Positions 1 to 5,670 of a DNA stretch of 9,498 nt are shown here, piece after piece. The notes below the pieces were generated by a model, which was given only the letters and a program-made list of their open reading frames with translations, did not search any database and was not told the DNA's origin. This DNA is from Flavobacteriia bacterium (GTDB taxonomy: Bacteria; Bacteroidota; Bacteroidia; Flavobacteriales; Flavobacteriaceae), in assembly GCA_018500075.1 (NCBI GenBank), contig JAHBAN010000234.1:1-9498 (forward strand), written 5' to 3'. Position 1 is the stretch's first letter. Each line of letters begins with the position of its first letter. A program made the position numbers and the translations under genes.

Positions 1-1
1 A

Positions 2-1108
2 CGGCTCAACCATATGGTTGGCCGCGTTGTCGAGACAGAGCTGCCGCTGATTTATCTCAATATGGTCGGCGGTCAGGATGATCAGGTGTTTGACGGCGGC
101 TCCTTTGCGCTGAACGCCCATGGCGCGCTGGCGCATCAGATGGCAGTGTTTGACGAAGAGATGCGGATTGTGGAGCTTGCCGACACCGGCGAGGGCTGGA
201 AAATCGTCAAAGGCGAGATGGCCGCTCTGCCCGACGCCTGGGAGCAGGATTACCGCTGTATGGTGGAGGCGCTGCGCGACTATATGGGCAAAACAGGCTT
301 TACCAAAGTCTTGCTGGGCCTCTCGGGCGGGGTGGATAGCGCGCTTGTGGCGACCCTTGCTGTGGATGCGCTGGGCGCGGAAAATGTGCGCTGTGTGATG
401 CTGCCCTCGGAGTATACGTCGCAGGCCTCGCTGAAGGACGCCAAAGACATCGCCACACGGCTCGGCTGCCGGTATGACATTGTCCCGATCACGGCGGGCC
501 GGGAGGCTGTGAGCGAAACGCTTGCGCCCCTGTTTGAGGGCTATGCGCCGGATCTGACCGAAGAAAACATCCAGTCGCGGCTGCGCGGGCTCTTGCTCAT
601 GGCGATGTCCAACAAATTCGGCGAGATGCTGCTGACCACGGGCAACAAAAGCGAGGTCGCGGTCGGCTATGCCACGATCTATGGCGATATGGCGGGCGGC
701 TATAATCCGATCAAAGACCTCTACAAAACCCGCGTGTTTGAGCAGTGCCGCTGGCGCAATGCCAACCACCGCGACTGGATGCAGGGCCGCGCGGGGGCTG
801 TGATCCCGACAGCGATCATCGACAAGCCGCCCTCCGCCGAGCTGCGCCCTGACCAGAAAGACGAAGACAGCCTGCCGCCCTATGATGTCTTGGATGACAT
901 TCTTGAGCGTCTGGTGGACAAGGACCAGTCTGTCGCGGACTGTGTCGCCGCGGGGCATGAGCGCGAGGTCGTGAAACGCATCGAACATCTGATCTACATC
1001 AGCGAATACAAGCGCTTCCAGTCGGCTCCCGGCACAAGGCTGACGCCCGGTGCCTTCTGGCTGGACCGCCGCTACCCGATCGCCAACCGCTGGCGCGACC
1101 CGAGTTAG
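2..1108 (+). CDS. nadE: Glutamine-dependent NAD+ synthetase, 3' part (5' end outside window)
   Basis: It catalyses the last step of NAD+ synthesis: nicotinate adenine dinucleotide plus ATP, with ammonia from glutamine, gives NAD+. The reading frame is open from base 2, before the first in-window ATG at 14, so the gene is cut by the window edge; 368 residues plus the stop are present. The first part is the tail of the N-terminal nitrilase-type glutaminase domain (VGGQDD and FDGGSF near 62-110). Then comes the NAD synthase ATP-pyrophosphatase domain, with its P-loop SGGVDS at bases 323-340, the GNKSE and YGDMAGG motifs near 640-700, and the strongly conserved ELRPDQKDEDSLPPYD stretch near 838-885. 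The C-terminal YKRFQSAPGTRLT followed by FWLDRRYPI is typical of the long, glutamine-using form. The glutaminase catalytic residues lie upstream and cannot be checked. It ends in TAG, interlocked with the stop of the reverse gene downstream. Confidence 0.95.
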   Translation, partial: RLNHMVGRVVETELPLIYLNMVGGQDDQVFDGGSFALNAHGALAHQMAVFDEEMRIVELADTGEGWKIVKGEMAALPDAWEQDYRCMVEALRDYMGKTGFTKVLLGLSGGVDSALVATLAVDALGAENVRCVMLPSEYTSQASLKDAKDIATRLGCRYDIVPITAGREAVSETLAPLFEGYAPDLTEENIQSRLRGLLLMAMSNKFGEMLLTTGNKSEVAVGYATIYGDMAGGYNPIKDLYKTRVFEQCRWRNANHRDWMQGRAGAVIPTAIIDKPPSAELRPDQKDEDSLPPYDVLDDILERLVDKDQSVADCVAAGHEREVVKRIEHLIYISEYKRFQSAPGTRLTPGAFWLDRRYPIANRWRDPS

Positions 1109-1488
1109 CGCGCGCGCCGCCAAAGGGCGCGGGCGAGCCATGGGCGCAGCGGCAGAAAGCCGCGATAGGCCAGCTCAAGAAGCGGCGTGACAGCGGGCAA
1201 ACCAGCAATCCGCGCCGCCCAGCGCCAACGGGGCAAAACGGCCCAGACCGCCACAAAGCCGCGCGCGCCAGAAACCAGCGCGCCATCGGCATCGCGCACG
1301 TGGAAGCGGCTGAGCGCCGTGTCACGGCTGAGATCACCGCCCAGATCAGCTGAAGAAGAGGTTGCATCCACAAAACAGAGACGCTCAGCCCCCGATTGCC
1401 GCTTGTAGTGATCCATCTCAAGGCGGCAGAGCGGGCAGCCCCCATCATAATAGACCGTCAGGCCTGAGCCTTGTCTTTGGCTGTCCAT
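1105..1488 (-). CDS. DCC-family (DUF393) thiol-disulfide oxidoreductase-like protein
   Basis: A 127-residue protein with the family signature DxxCxxC near the N-terminus: Asp15, Cys18 and Cys21 in YYDGGCPLC. DUF393/DCC proteins are thioredoxin-fold-like proteins predicted to do thiol-disulfide chemistry; physiological substrates are mostly unknown, so the function is inferred from the motif alone. The C-terminal half is rich in Leu, Ala, Trp and Arg (GLPAVTPLLELAYRGFLPLRPW), as is common in the family; I see no signal peptide. I chose the ATG at 1488 because a GGGAAGAG ribosome-binding sequence lies just upstream on the minus strand and the family motif starts about 12 residues in. An in-frame extension to 1620 would translate the intergenic hairpins. 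Its TAA stop (1107-1105) overlaps the nadE TAG, so the two convergent genes share four bases. No terminator is visible between them. Confidence 0.85.
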   Translation of the reverse strand: MDSQRQGSGLTVYYDGGCPLCRLEMDHYKRQSGAERLCFVDATSSSADLGGDLSRDTALSRFHVRDADGALVSGARGFVAVWAVLPRWRWAARIAGLPAVTPLLELAYRGFLPLRPWLARALWRRAR

Positions 1489-1530
1489 GCTCTCTTCCCT
1501 TTTTTCAACCAATGGTCGGTCCTGCCCTCT

Positions 1531-1615
1531 GGCTTCCTCTTTCCAAAAATATCCCAGGGGGTGCGGGGGACAGCGTCCCCCGCTTCGGTCGGGTTTTCGC
1601 AAAGCGAAAATCCGA
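1531..1615 (-). repeat. Composite intergenic element, copy A: two hairpins plus GGATATTTTT tail
   Basis: Read on the minus strand, the first hairpin (1615-1589) has a 12-bp stem with one G-U pair around a TTT loop; its core is TTTTCGC/GCGAAAA. A short linker follows, then a second, perfect 9-bp hairpin (1583-1563, GCGGGGGAC/GTCCCCCGC around a 3-nt loop). Next come CCCCCTGGGATATTTTTGG and a purine-rich AAAGAGGAAG tail ending near 1531. The same order of parts occurs at 8970-9050, and a reduced form at 6037-6080. This copy lies in the divergent spacer between the DCC gene and gltX, oriented toward the DCC gene and about 40 nt before its start, so it would form the 5' leader of that mRNA. It is not a classical terminator, because C residues rather than U residues follow the second hairpin. 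Function unknown. Confidence 0.7.
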
Positions 1616-1762
1616 AACATCTCATGTTTTTGATTACGCCTGGAGGGGCCTTGCAGATGACATTTTCCCTACGACCAAAAGACCACAGCGCCTTAAGGCC
1701 CATCTGGACATTGCCGCGAGGGTATGGGAAACCCCGCGCCAGCCCATTTCGGAGAGCCTCCC

Positions 1763-3085
1763 ATGACTGTTACCCGCTTCGCCCCGTCCCCCACTGGTTA
1801 TATCCATGTTGGCAACCTGCGCACGGCGCTGATGAATTTTCTCATCGCGCGCAAGGCGGGGGGCACGTTTATCCTCAGGATCGATGACACCGATCCGGAG
1901 CGCTCAAAGGAAGCCTATGTCGATGCGATCAAGGAAGATCTCGAGTGGCTCGGCCTGAGCTGGGACCGGGTCGAGCGCCAGTCCTTGCGCCTTGAGCGCT
2001 ATGAGGCGGCGGCGCAGAGCCTGCGTGACATGGGCCGTTTGTATGAGGTCTTTGAAACGCCGGTGGAGCTTGATCTCAAGCGCAAGAAACAGCTCAATAT
2101 GGGCAAACCGCCGGTTTATGACCGGGCCGGGCTTGCGCTCTCTGAGGCCGAGAAAGACGCCCTGCGCGCCGAGCGGGGCGGCTACTGGCGCTTCAAGCTT
2201 GATCAGGAGCGCATTGACTGGAGCGACGGAATCATCGGCGATGTCTCTATTGATGCGGCCTCTGTCTCGGATCCTGTGCTCATTCGGGCCGACGGGCAGA
2301 TGCTCTACACGATGGCCAGCGTGGTTGATGACACCGAGATGGGCGTGACCCATGTTGTGCGCGGCGCGGATCATGTGACCAATACGGCGACCCAGATCCA
2401 GATCATTCAGGCGCTTGGCGGCACGGTGCCGAGCTTTGCGCATCATTCGCTTTTGACAGGTCCGCAGGGCGAGGCGCTGTCCAAGCGGCTTGGCACGCTG
2501 GCGCTGCGCGATTTGCGGGCGCAGGGCGTTGAGCCGATGGCGCTCTTGAGCCTGATGGCGCGGCTTGGCTCCTCTGACCCGATGGAGCTGCGTCAGGAGA
2601 TGGCCGAGCTGATCGAGGGCTTTGAGATCGGTCATTTTGGCACCGCTCCGACAAAGTTTGATGTGGCGGATCTTGGTCCGTTGACGGCAAAATACCTGCA
2701 CGGGCTGCCCTATGCGGAGGTGGCCGAAGAGATTGCCGCTCTCGGTGTGCCGGCCGATCAGGCTGAAGCCTTCTGGAGTGTGATTCACGAGAATATCGAG
2801 GTTCGCAAGGACATTGCGACCTGGTGGTCTCTGATCACTGAGGGGGCCGAGCCTGTGATTGATGCGGAAGATGCGGATTTTGTCGCCGAGGCTCTGGCGC
2901 TCTTGCCTGCGGGGGAGCTGACGGGCGAGAGCTGGGGGCTTTGGACCGCCGCGGTAAAAGACGCCACCGGCCGCAAGGGGCGTGGGCTGTTCATGCCGCT
3001 GCGCAAGGCGCTCACGGGCATGGCGCATGGGCCGGACATGGCGGCGCTGTTGCCGCTGCTACAGGTCATCAAAGCGCGCGCCTGA
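1763..3085 (+). CDS. gltX: Glutamyl-tRNA synthetase (short, second-type GluRS)
   Basis: A class I aminoacyl-tRNA synthetase that charges tRNA with glutamate in the cytoplasm. The 440-residue product opens with RFAPSPTGYIHVGN: the HIGH-type ATP site is HVGN at residues 15-18. The KMSKS-type loop is ALSKR at 238-242. Between them are the GluRS signatures LRIDDTDPERS (near 38-48) and VVRGADH (near 200). The C-terminal third is the helical anticodon-binding region. At 440 residues it is shorter than the usual 465-480 of GluRS, and I find no cysteine in it, so the zinc-binding site seen in some bacterial GluRS is absent (YEVFETPVEL stands where a CFCT-type sequence can occur). Many alphaproteobacteria carry two gltX genes, and this resembles the short type. 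I chose the ATG at 1763 because GGAGAG lies 6 nt upstream; 1724 would add 13 non-homologous residues. Whether it charges tRNA-Glu, tRNA-Gln or both cannot be read from the sequence. Confidence 0.93.
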   Translation: MTVTRFAPSPTGYIHVGNLRTALMNFLIARKAGGTFILRIDDTDPERSKEAYVDAIKEDLEWLGLSWDRVERQSLRLERYEAAAQSLRDMGRLYEVFETPVELDLKRKKQLNMGKPPVYDRAGLALSEAEKDALRAERGGYWRFKLDQERIDWSDGIIGDVSIDAASVSDPVLIRADGQMLYTMASVVDDTEMGVTHVVRGADHVTNTATQIQIIQALGGTVPSFAHHSLLTGPQGEALSKRLGTLALRDLRAQGVEPMALLSLMARLGSSDPMELRQEMAELIEGFEIGHFGTAPTKFDVADLGPLTAKYLHGLPYAEVAEEIAALGVPADQAEAFWSVIHENIEVRKDIATWWSLITEGAEPVIDAEDADFVAEALALLPAGELTGESWGLWTAAVKDATGRKGRGLFMPLRKALTGMAHGPDMAALLPLLQVIKARA

Positions 3086-3101
3086 GCGTGCCTGAGCGCG
3101 T

Positions 3102-3674
3102 TTACGGCTGGGGCCGGGCCACAACGCCGAGGCCGGCAAGGGCCTCATCGACAAAGGCCGTTTGAGCTTTTGTGAGAGTTTGGGCGCGCGGATAGAGCGG
3201 CGCGGCGCGGTCATTGAGCAGGGGGGCGTCCCAGCCGGAGGTTGTGCTGAGAAACTGCGTGGCCCCTGCCTCACCGAATTCTGTCAGATAGCCCTGTAGC
3301 ACCACATCCAGATAGCTCAGCAGGATCGGATGCTGCGCGTTCGGGGCAAAATGCTGGCCCTGTGCAATCGCGTAAACCGCGATGGAGGCGGGGCTTTGCG
3401 CCAAGCCATGGGTGATTTGATGGGCCGCTGCGACCCGTTCATAGGCGTGTTCGCGCGCATCGAGTGCAGCCCAGTCGTCATTGGGCACCGGGGCGATCAG
3501 CCCCTCGATCTCGCAGGCGGGATCGGGCACAACCGTCAGGAACGATATCGGCCTGAGGGCTGTGCTGCGCCAGGCGCGGCGCCAGCCGCGTGCGGTGGCG
3601 GGGTGGGCGTCATGGAAGCTGTGGGTTGCGCGATTGACGAGCGAGCCATAGCCGAAGAAATAAGCGTGATTCAT
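3102..3674 (-). CDS. Gamma-glutamylcyclotransferase (GGCT/AIG2-like) family protein
   Basis: A 190-residue protein starting MNHAYFFGYGSL. The FGYGSL loop at residues 7-12 is the substrate-binding signature of the GGCT/AIG2/ChaC fold. A glutamate within LDAREHAYERV (Glu75) is the best candidate for the catalytic acid, which family members use to cyclise a gamma-glutamyl group to 5-oxoproline, for example in glutathione turnover. The true substrate is not known. It is cytoplasmic by appearance, with no signal peptide or membrane segment. It converges on gltX: its TAA stop (3104-3102) is only 16 bp from the gltX stop, and that gap contains a direct repeat of CCTGAGCG (3081-3088 and 3091-3098). 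No strong Shine-Dalgarno sequence precedes the ATG at 3674, so the start rests on the family motif, which needs the first residues. It is transcribed divergently from the NsrR-like gene. Confidence 0.85.
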   Translation of the reverse strand: MNHAYFFGYGSLVNRATHSFHDAHPATARGWRRAWRSTALRPISFLTVVPDPACEIEGLIAPVPNDDWAALDAREHAYERVAAAHQITHGLAQSPASIAVYAIAQGQHFAPNAQHPILLSYLDVVLQGYLTEFGEAGATQFLSTTSGWDAPLLNDRAAPLYPRAQTLTKAQTAFVDEALAGLGVVARPQP

Positions 3675-3695
3675 GGGCTGTGGATGATCGGCCTG

Positions 3696-3709
3696 TTGAT
3701 TTATGTCAA
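3696..3709. promoter_or_regulatory. FNR/FnrL-type binding palindrome upstream of the NsrR-like gene
   Basis: The 14-mer TTGATTTATGTCAA matches the FNR-family consensus TTGAT-N4-ATCAA at 9 of 10 defined positions (GTCAA in place of ATCAA). FNR, FnrL and the nitric-oxide-responsive NnrR/Dnr regulators bind sites of this kind. It lies in the 92-bp divergent spacer, with its centre about 64 bp before the NsrR-like start codon and about 28 bp before the cyclotransferase start. For a class II activator site at -41.5, transcription of the regulator would begin near 3744; no strong -10 box is visible there (weak candidate GATACA at 3739-3744). Which of the two genes it serves is not settled by the sequence. 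Confidence 0.5.
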
Positions 3710-3766
3710 ATGGTTTTGCGCGTTGATGGTGTAAGTCAGATACAGCTTAGCCTCTGGAGGGCCAAA

Positions 3767-4219
3767 ATGCGCATCACCAAACGGACCAATATTGCCATCC
3801 GCATCCTTATGTTTTGTGCGGTCAACCCTGGCAGGCTTGTCACCAAAACCGATATTGCGGGGCCGTGCAATGCCTCTGAAAACCATTTGGCCCAAGTGAT
3901 CAACCGTCTGGGTCAGCGCGGGTTTTTGCACACCCAGCGGGGCCGCAACGGCGGGTTGAAGCTGGCGCGTGCGCCCGAGGAGATTGTCATAGGCGAGGTG
4001 TTTCGCGAGTTTGAAAGCGAAGTTCCGCTGGCGGAGTGTTTTGCGGATCTGGACAATTCCTGCCCGCTGAAGGAGGCCTGTCGCCTGCGGCTTGCCATTC
4101 GGGATGCGGCGGAGGCGTTTTATGCGCATCTTGACGAGATCACGCTCGATGCGCTGGTCTGTGACAACGCGCCGCTGGAAGCGATCCTTGGCACCTTCCG
4201 CTGTGAGCGGGTTTCATAA
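3767..4219 (+). CDS. nsrR: Rrf2-family Fe-S transcriptional regulator, NsrR-like
   Basis: A 150-residue DNA-binding regulator. The N-terminus MRITKRTNIAIRILMF begins an Rrf2 winged helix, and the recognition helix region reads SENHLAQVINRLGQRGF, followed by the wing RGRNGGLKLAR. Three cysteines, Cys91, Cys99 and Cys105 (spacing C-x7-C-x5-C), match the Fe-S ligands of NsrR/RirA proteins. The SENHL recognition helix, IGEVFREFE before the first cysteine and ACRL at the third are closer to nitric-oxide-sensing NsrR than to iron-sensing RirA or IscR, so I infer an NsrR-type repressor whose cluster is destroyed by NO. The ATG at 3767 has a GGAGG 6 nt upstream; the frame runs open to 3680 but that extension looks unrelated. 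An FNR-type palindrome lies upstream. It ends 289 bp before gcvT, with a promoter candidate and the riboswitch in between, so co-transcription with gcvTHP is possible but not required. Confidence 0.8.
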   Translation: MRITKRTNIAIRILMFCAVNPGRLVTKTDIAGPCNASENHLAQVINRLGQRGFLHTQRGRNGGLKLARAPEEIVIGEVFREFESEVPLAECFADLDNSCPLKEACRLRLAIRDAAEAFYAHLDEITLDALVCDNAPLEAILGTFRCERVS

Positions 4220-4236
4220 GCGACGCATTTTCACGC

Positions 4237-4265
4237 TTGCGAGACATGACGCTGTATTCTATCGT
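4237..4265 (+). promoter_or_regulatory. Candidate sigma-70 promoter for the riboswitch-gcvTHP transcript
   Basis: A -35-like TTGCGA (4237-4242) and a -10-like TATCGT (4260-4265) are separated by 17 bp; each matches the consensus at 4 of 6 positions. Transcription would start near 4271-4273, a few bases before the first paired segment of the glycine aptamer at 4277, which is where a leader promoter should be. The boxes are individually weak, so the call rests mainly on their spacing and position. Confidence 0.45.
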
Positions 4266-4276
4266 ATGCCAACAAC

Positions 4277-4430
4277 CCCACGGGAGAACTGACATTTGTC
4301 AGTGCCGAAGGAGCAACCGCCCCGGAAACTCTCAGGCCACAGGACCGCGGGATTGACCAAAAATCTGGAGAGAGGCGCGCAAGCGTCCGCCGAAGGGATA
4401 GCGATCTCAGGCAAAAGGACAGAGAGGGGC
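4277..4430 (+). promoter_or_regulatory. Tandem glycine riboswitch (two aptamers)
   Basis: Two consecutive glycine aptamers in the gcvT leader. Aptamer 1 (4277-4351): the P1 strands are CCCACGG (4277-4283) and CCGCGGG (4345-4351), with one A-C mismatch. Then come GAGA, a perfect 6-bp hairpin ACTGAC/GTCAGT (4288-4303), the conserved GCCGAAGGAGCAA, AAACTCTCAGG and AGGACC. Aptamer 2 (4364-4423): P1 is TCTG/CAGA, then GGAGAGA, a variable arm, CCGAAGGGATA, ATCTCAGGCAAAAGGAC. These are the core motifs of the family in the right order, with a short linker (ATTGACCAAAAA) between the aptamers. Glycine riboswitches usually turn on glycine cleavage genes when glycine is plentiful. The downstream platform (4431-4508) has a GC-rich hairpin but no U-tract, so control of translation, or a non-intrinsic termination mechanism, is more likely than a classical terminator. 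Confidence 0.95.
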
Positions 4431-4436
4431 ATCAAG

Positions 4437-4457
4437 GGCGCGCCAGAGGGGGGCGCC
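4437..4457 (+). other. GC-rich hairpin in the riboswitch expression platform
   Basis: GGCGC (4437-4441) can pair with GCGCC (4453-4457) across an 11-nt loop. The 5' arm is also part of the palindrome GGCGCGCC (4437-4444). No run of T follows, so it is not an intrinsic terminator. It ends just before two in-frame ATG codons (4461 and 4464) and includes the G-rich AGGGGGG that could serve them as a ribosome-binding site. Whether it forms only in the ligand-free state cannot be judged by eye. Confidence 0.35.
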
Positions 4458-4508
4458 GGTATGATGCCTGCGACTGCAAAAGTTTGGCGGGTGACAAGGG
4501 GAAAGCCT

Positions 4509-5624
4509 ATGGCCGAACTACGGCAGACGCCACTTTATGATCTGCACCTTGAATTGGGGGCCAAGATGGTTCCGTTTGCGGGCTATGCGATGCCGGTGCA
4601 CTATCCGCTCGGGGTGATGAAAGAGCATTTGCACTGCCGCGCGGCGGCGGGGCTGTTTGATGTGAGCCATATGGGGCAGGTTATCTTGCGCGGTGCGGGC
4701 GCGGCGGCGGGGCTTGAGCGGCTCATCCCGCAGGATGTGATCGGGCTGGGCGAAGGCCGCCAGCGCTACGGATTTTTCACCAACGAGCGCGGCGGGATCG
4801 AGGACGATCTGATGTTTGCCAATCGCGGCGATCATATGTTTCTGGTGGTCAACGCGGGCTGCAAAGAGGCCGATGTGGCGCGGCTGCGCGCGGCTTTGGA
4901 GCCAGAGGTGCAGGTTGATTATATCGAGGATCGGGCCTTGCTGGCCTTGCAAGGGCCGGCCGCAGAAGCCGCATTGGCCGCTGTCGCGCCCGAGGTCGGG
5001 GATATGACATTTATGGATGTGGCGACGGTGTCTCTCAACGGGGCGGAGTGCTGGGTGTCGCGGTCGGGCTATACCGGCGAGGACGGTTATGAAATCTCGG
5101 TGCCTGCGGGCGCTGCCGTGGATTTGGCGCGCCTTTTGCTGGGTGATGAGCGGGTCGCGCCGATCGGGCTTGGCGCGCGTGACAGCCTGCGGCTTGAGGC
5201 GGGGCTATGCCTTTATGGTCATGATATTGACGCCAGCACCAGCCCTGTGGAAGCGGCGCTGACATGGGGCATCCAGAAGCTGCGCCGCGCGGGCGGCGCG
5301 CGGGAGGGCGGCTTTGTGGGCGCCGATATCATTCTGGCCCAGATGCAAGACGGCGCGGCGCGCAAGCGGGTCGGCCTGTTGCCCGAAGGGCGCGCCCCGA
5401 TGCGGGACGGCACCGAGATTTTCGCGGGTGCCGAAGGCGGCACGGCGGTTGGCCATGTCACCTCGGGGGCGTTTGGCCCCACGCTTCAGGCGCCGATGGC
5501 GATGGGCTATGTGCCAAGCGCGCTGAGCCGCGCCGGCACACAATTGTTTGGCGAGGTGCGCGGCAAGCGTCTGCCTGTGAAGGTTGCGCCGCTGCCTTTC
5601 ACCCCTGCAAATTTTAAACGCTAA
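4509..5624 (+). CDS. gcvT: Glycine cleavage system T protein (aminomethyltransferase)
   Basis: It takes the aminomethyl group held on lipoylated H protein, releases ammonia and passes the one-carbon unit to tetrahydrofolate, giving 5,10-methylene-THF. The 371-residue product has family-typical length and motifs: TPLYDLHLELGAKMVPFAGY (7-26), LFDVSHMGQ (49-57), GGIEDDLM (95-102) with Asp100 at the position of the catalytic aspartate, LALQGP (145-150), SGYTGEDGYEI (186-196) and GLCLYGHDID (232-241). I chose the ATG at 4509 because AAGGGG lies 7 nt upstream and family proteins start just before this TPLYDLH block. In-frame ATGs at 4461 and 4464 would add about 15 residues with no family resemblance. 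It is the first gene of gcvTHP, directly under the tandem glycine riboswitch; gcvH follows after 46 bp. Confidence 0.96.
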   Translation: MAELRQTPLYDLHLELGAKMVPFAGYAMPVHYPLGVMKEHLHCRAAAGLFDVSHMGQVILRGAGAAAGLERLIPQDVIGLGEGRQRYGFFTNERGGIEDDLMFANRGDHMFLVVNAGCKEADVARLRAALEPEVQVDYIEDRALLALQGPAAEAALAAVAPEVGDMTFMDVATVSLNGAECWVSRSGYTGEDGYEISVPAGAAVDLARLLLGDERVAPIGLGARDSLRLEAGLCLYGHDIDASTSPVEAALTWGIQKLRRAGGAREGGFVGADIILAQMQDGAARKRVGLLPEGRAPMRDGTEIFAGAEGGTAVGHVTSGAFGPTLQAPMAMGYVPSALSRAGTQLFGEVRGKRLPVKVAPLPFTPANFKR

Positions 5625-5632
5625 GACAGAGC

Positions 5633-5658
5633 ATTCAAACGGATCATTCAAACAGATC
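5633..5658 (+). repeat. Tandem 13-bp direct repeat in the gcvT-gcvH spacer
   Basis: ATTCAAACGGATC (5633-5645) is followed immediately by ATTCAAACAGATC (5646-5658), identical at 12 of 13 positions. It fills most of the 46-bp spacer and stops just before the gcvH ribosome-binding site (GGAG at 5661). It is relatively AT-rich for this genome. It may be only a local slippage duplication, or an unstructured stretch that helps ribosome entry at gcvH. Confidence 0.7.
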
Positions 5659-5670
5659 AAGGAGACAAAC

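Noticed and set aside
1489..1620. An N-terminal extension of the DCC protein to the ATG at 1620
   Set aside because: The extension would translate copy A of the hairpin element. The ATG at 1488 has a good ribosome-binding site and fits the family length.
1651..1733. Promoter boxes for gltX (TTGCAG at 1651, TGGACA at 1705)
   Set aside because: Neither has a -10-like hexamer at 16-18 bp; I could not support a specific promoter.
1624..1887. A possible small forward gene in the spacer before gltX, beginning at the ATG at 1624
   Set aside because: There is no ribosome-binding sequence before it, it overlaps the gltX start in another frame, and the peptide has no recognisable features.
1904..3028. 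A 374-residue open frame on the minus strand opposite gltX
   Set aside because: It is the complement of a well-supported gltX with intact motifs. Its composition (rich in Arg, His, Leu) and lack of any recognisable domain are typical of antisense shadow frames in GC-rich DNA.
3071..3103. A hairpin (CGCGC/GCGCG followed by TTTA) as a terminator shared by gltX and the cyclotransferase gene
   Set aside because: The stem is five pairs with a 16-nt loop, plus a bulge if extended, and only three Ts follow. It is too weak to call, though the gap is only 16 bp.
4296..4508. An open frame continuing from gcvT back through the riboswitch to a TTG at 4296
   Set aside because: The stretch is occupied by both glycine aptamers, the translated residues resemble no GcvT N-terminus, and good ribosome-binding spacing supports the ATG at 4509.
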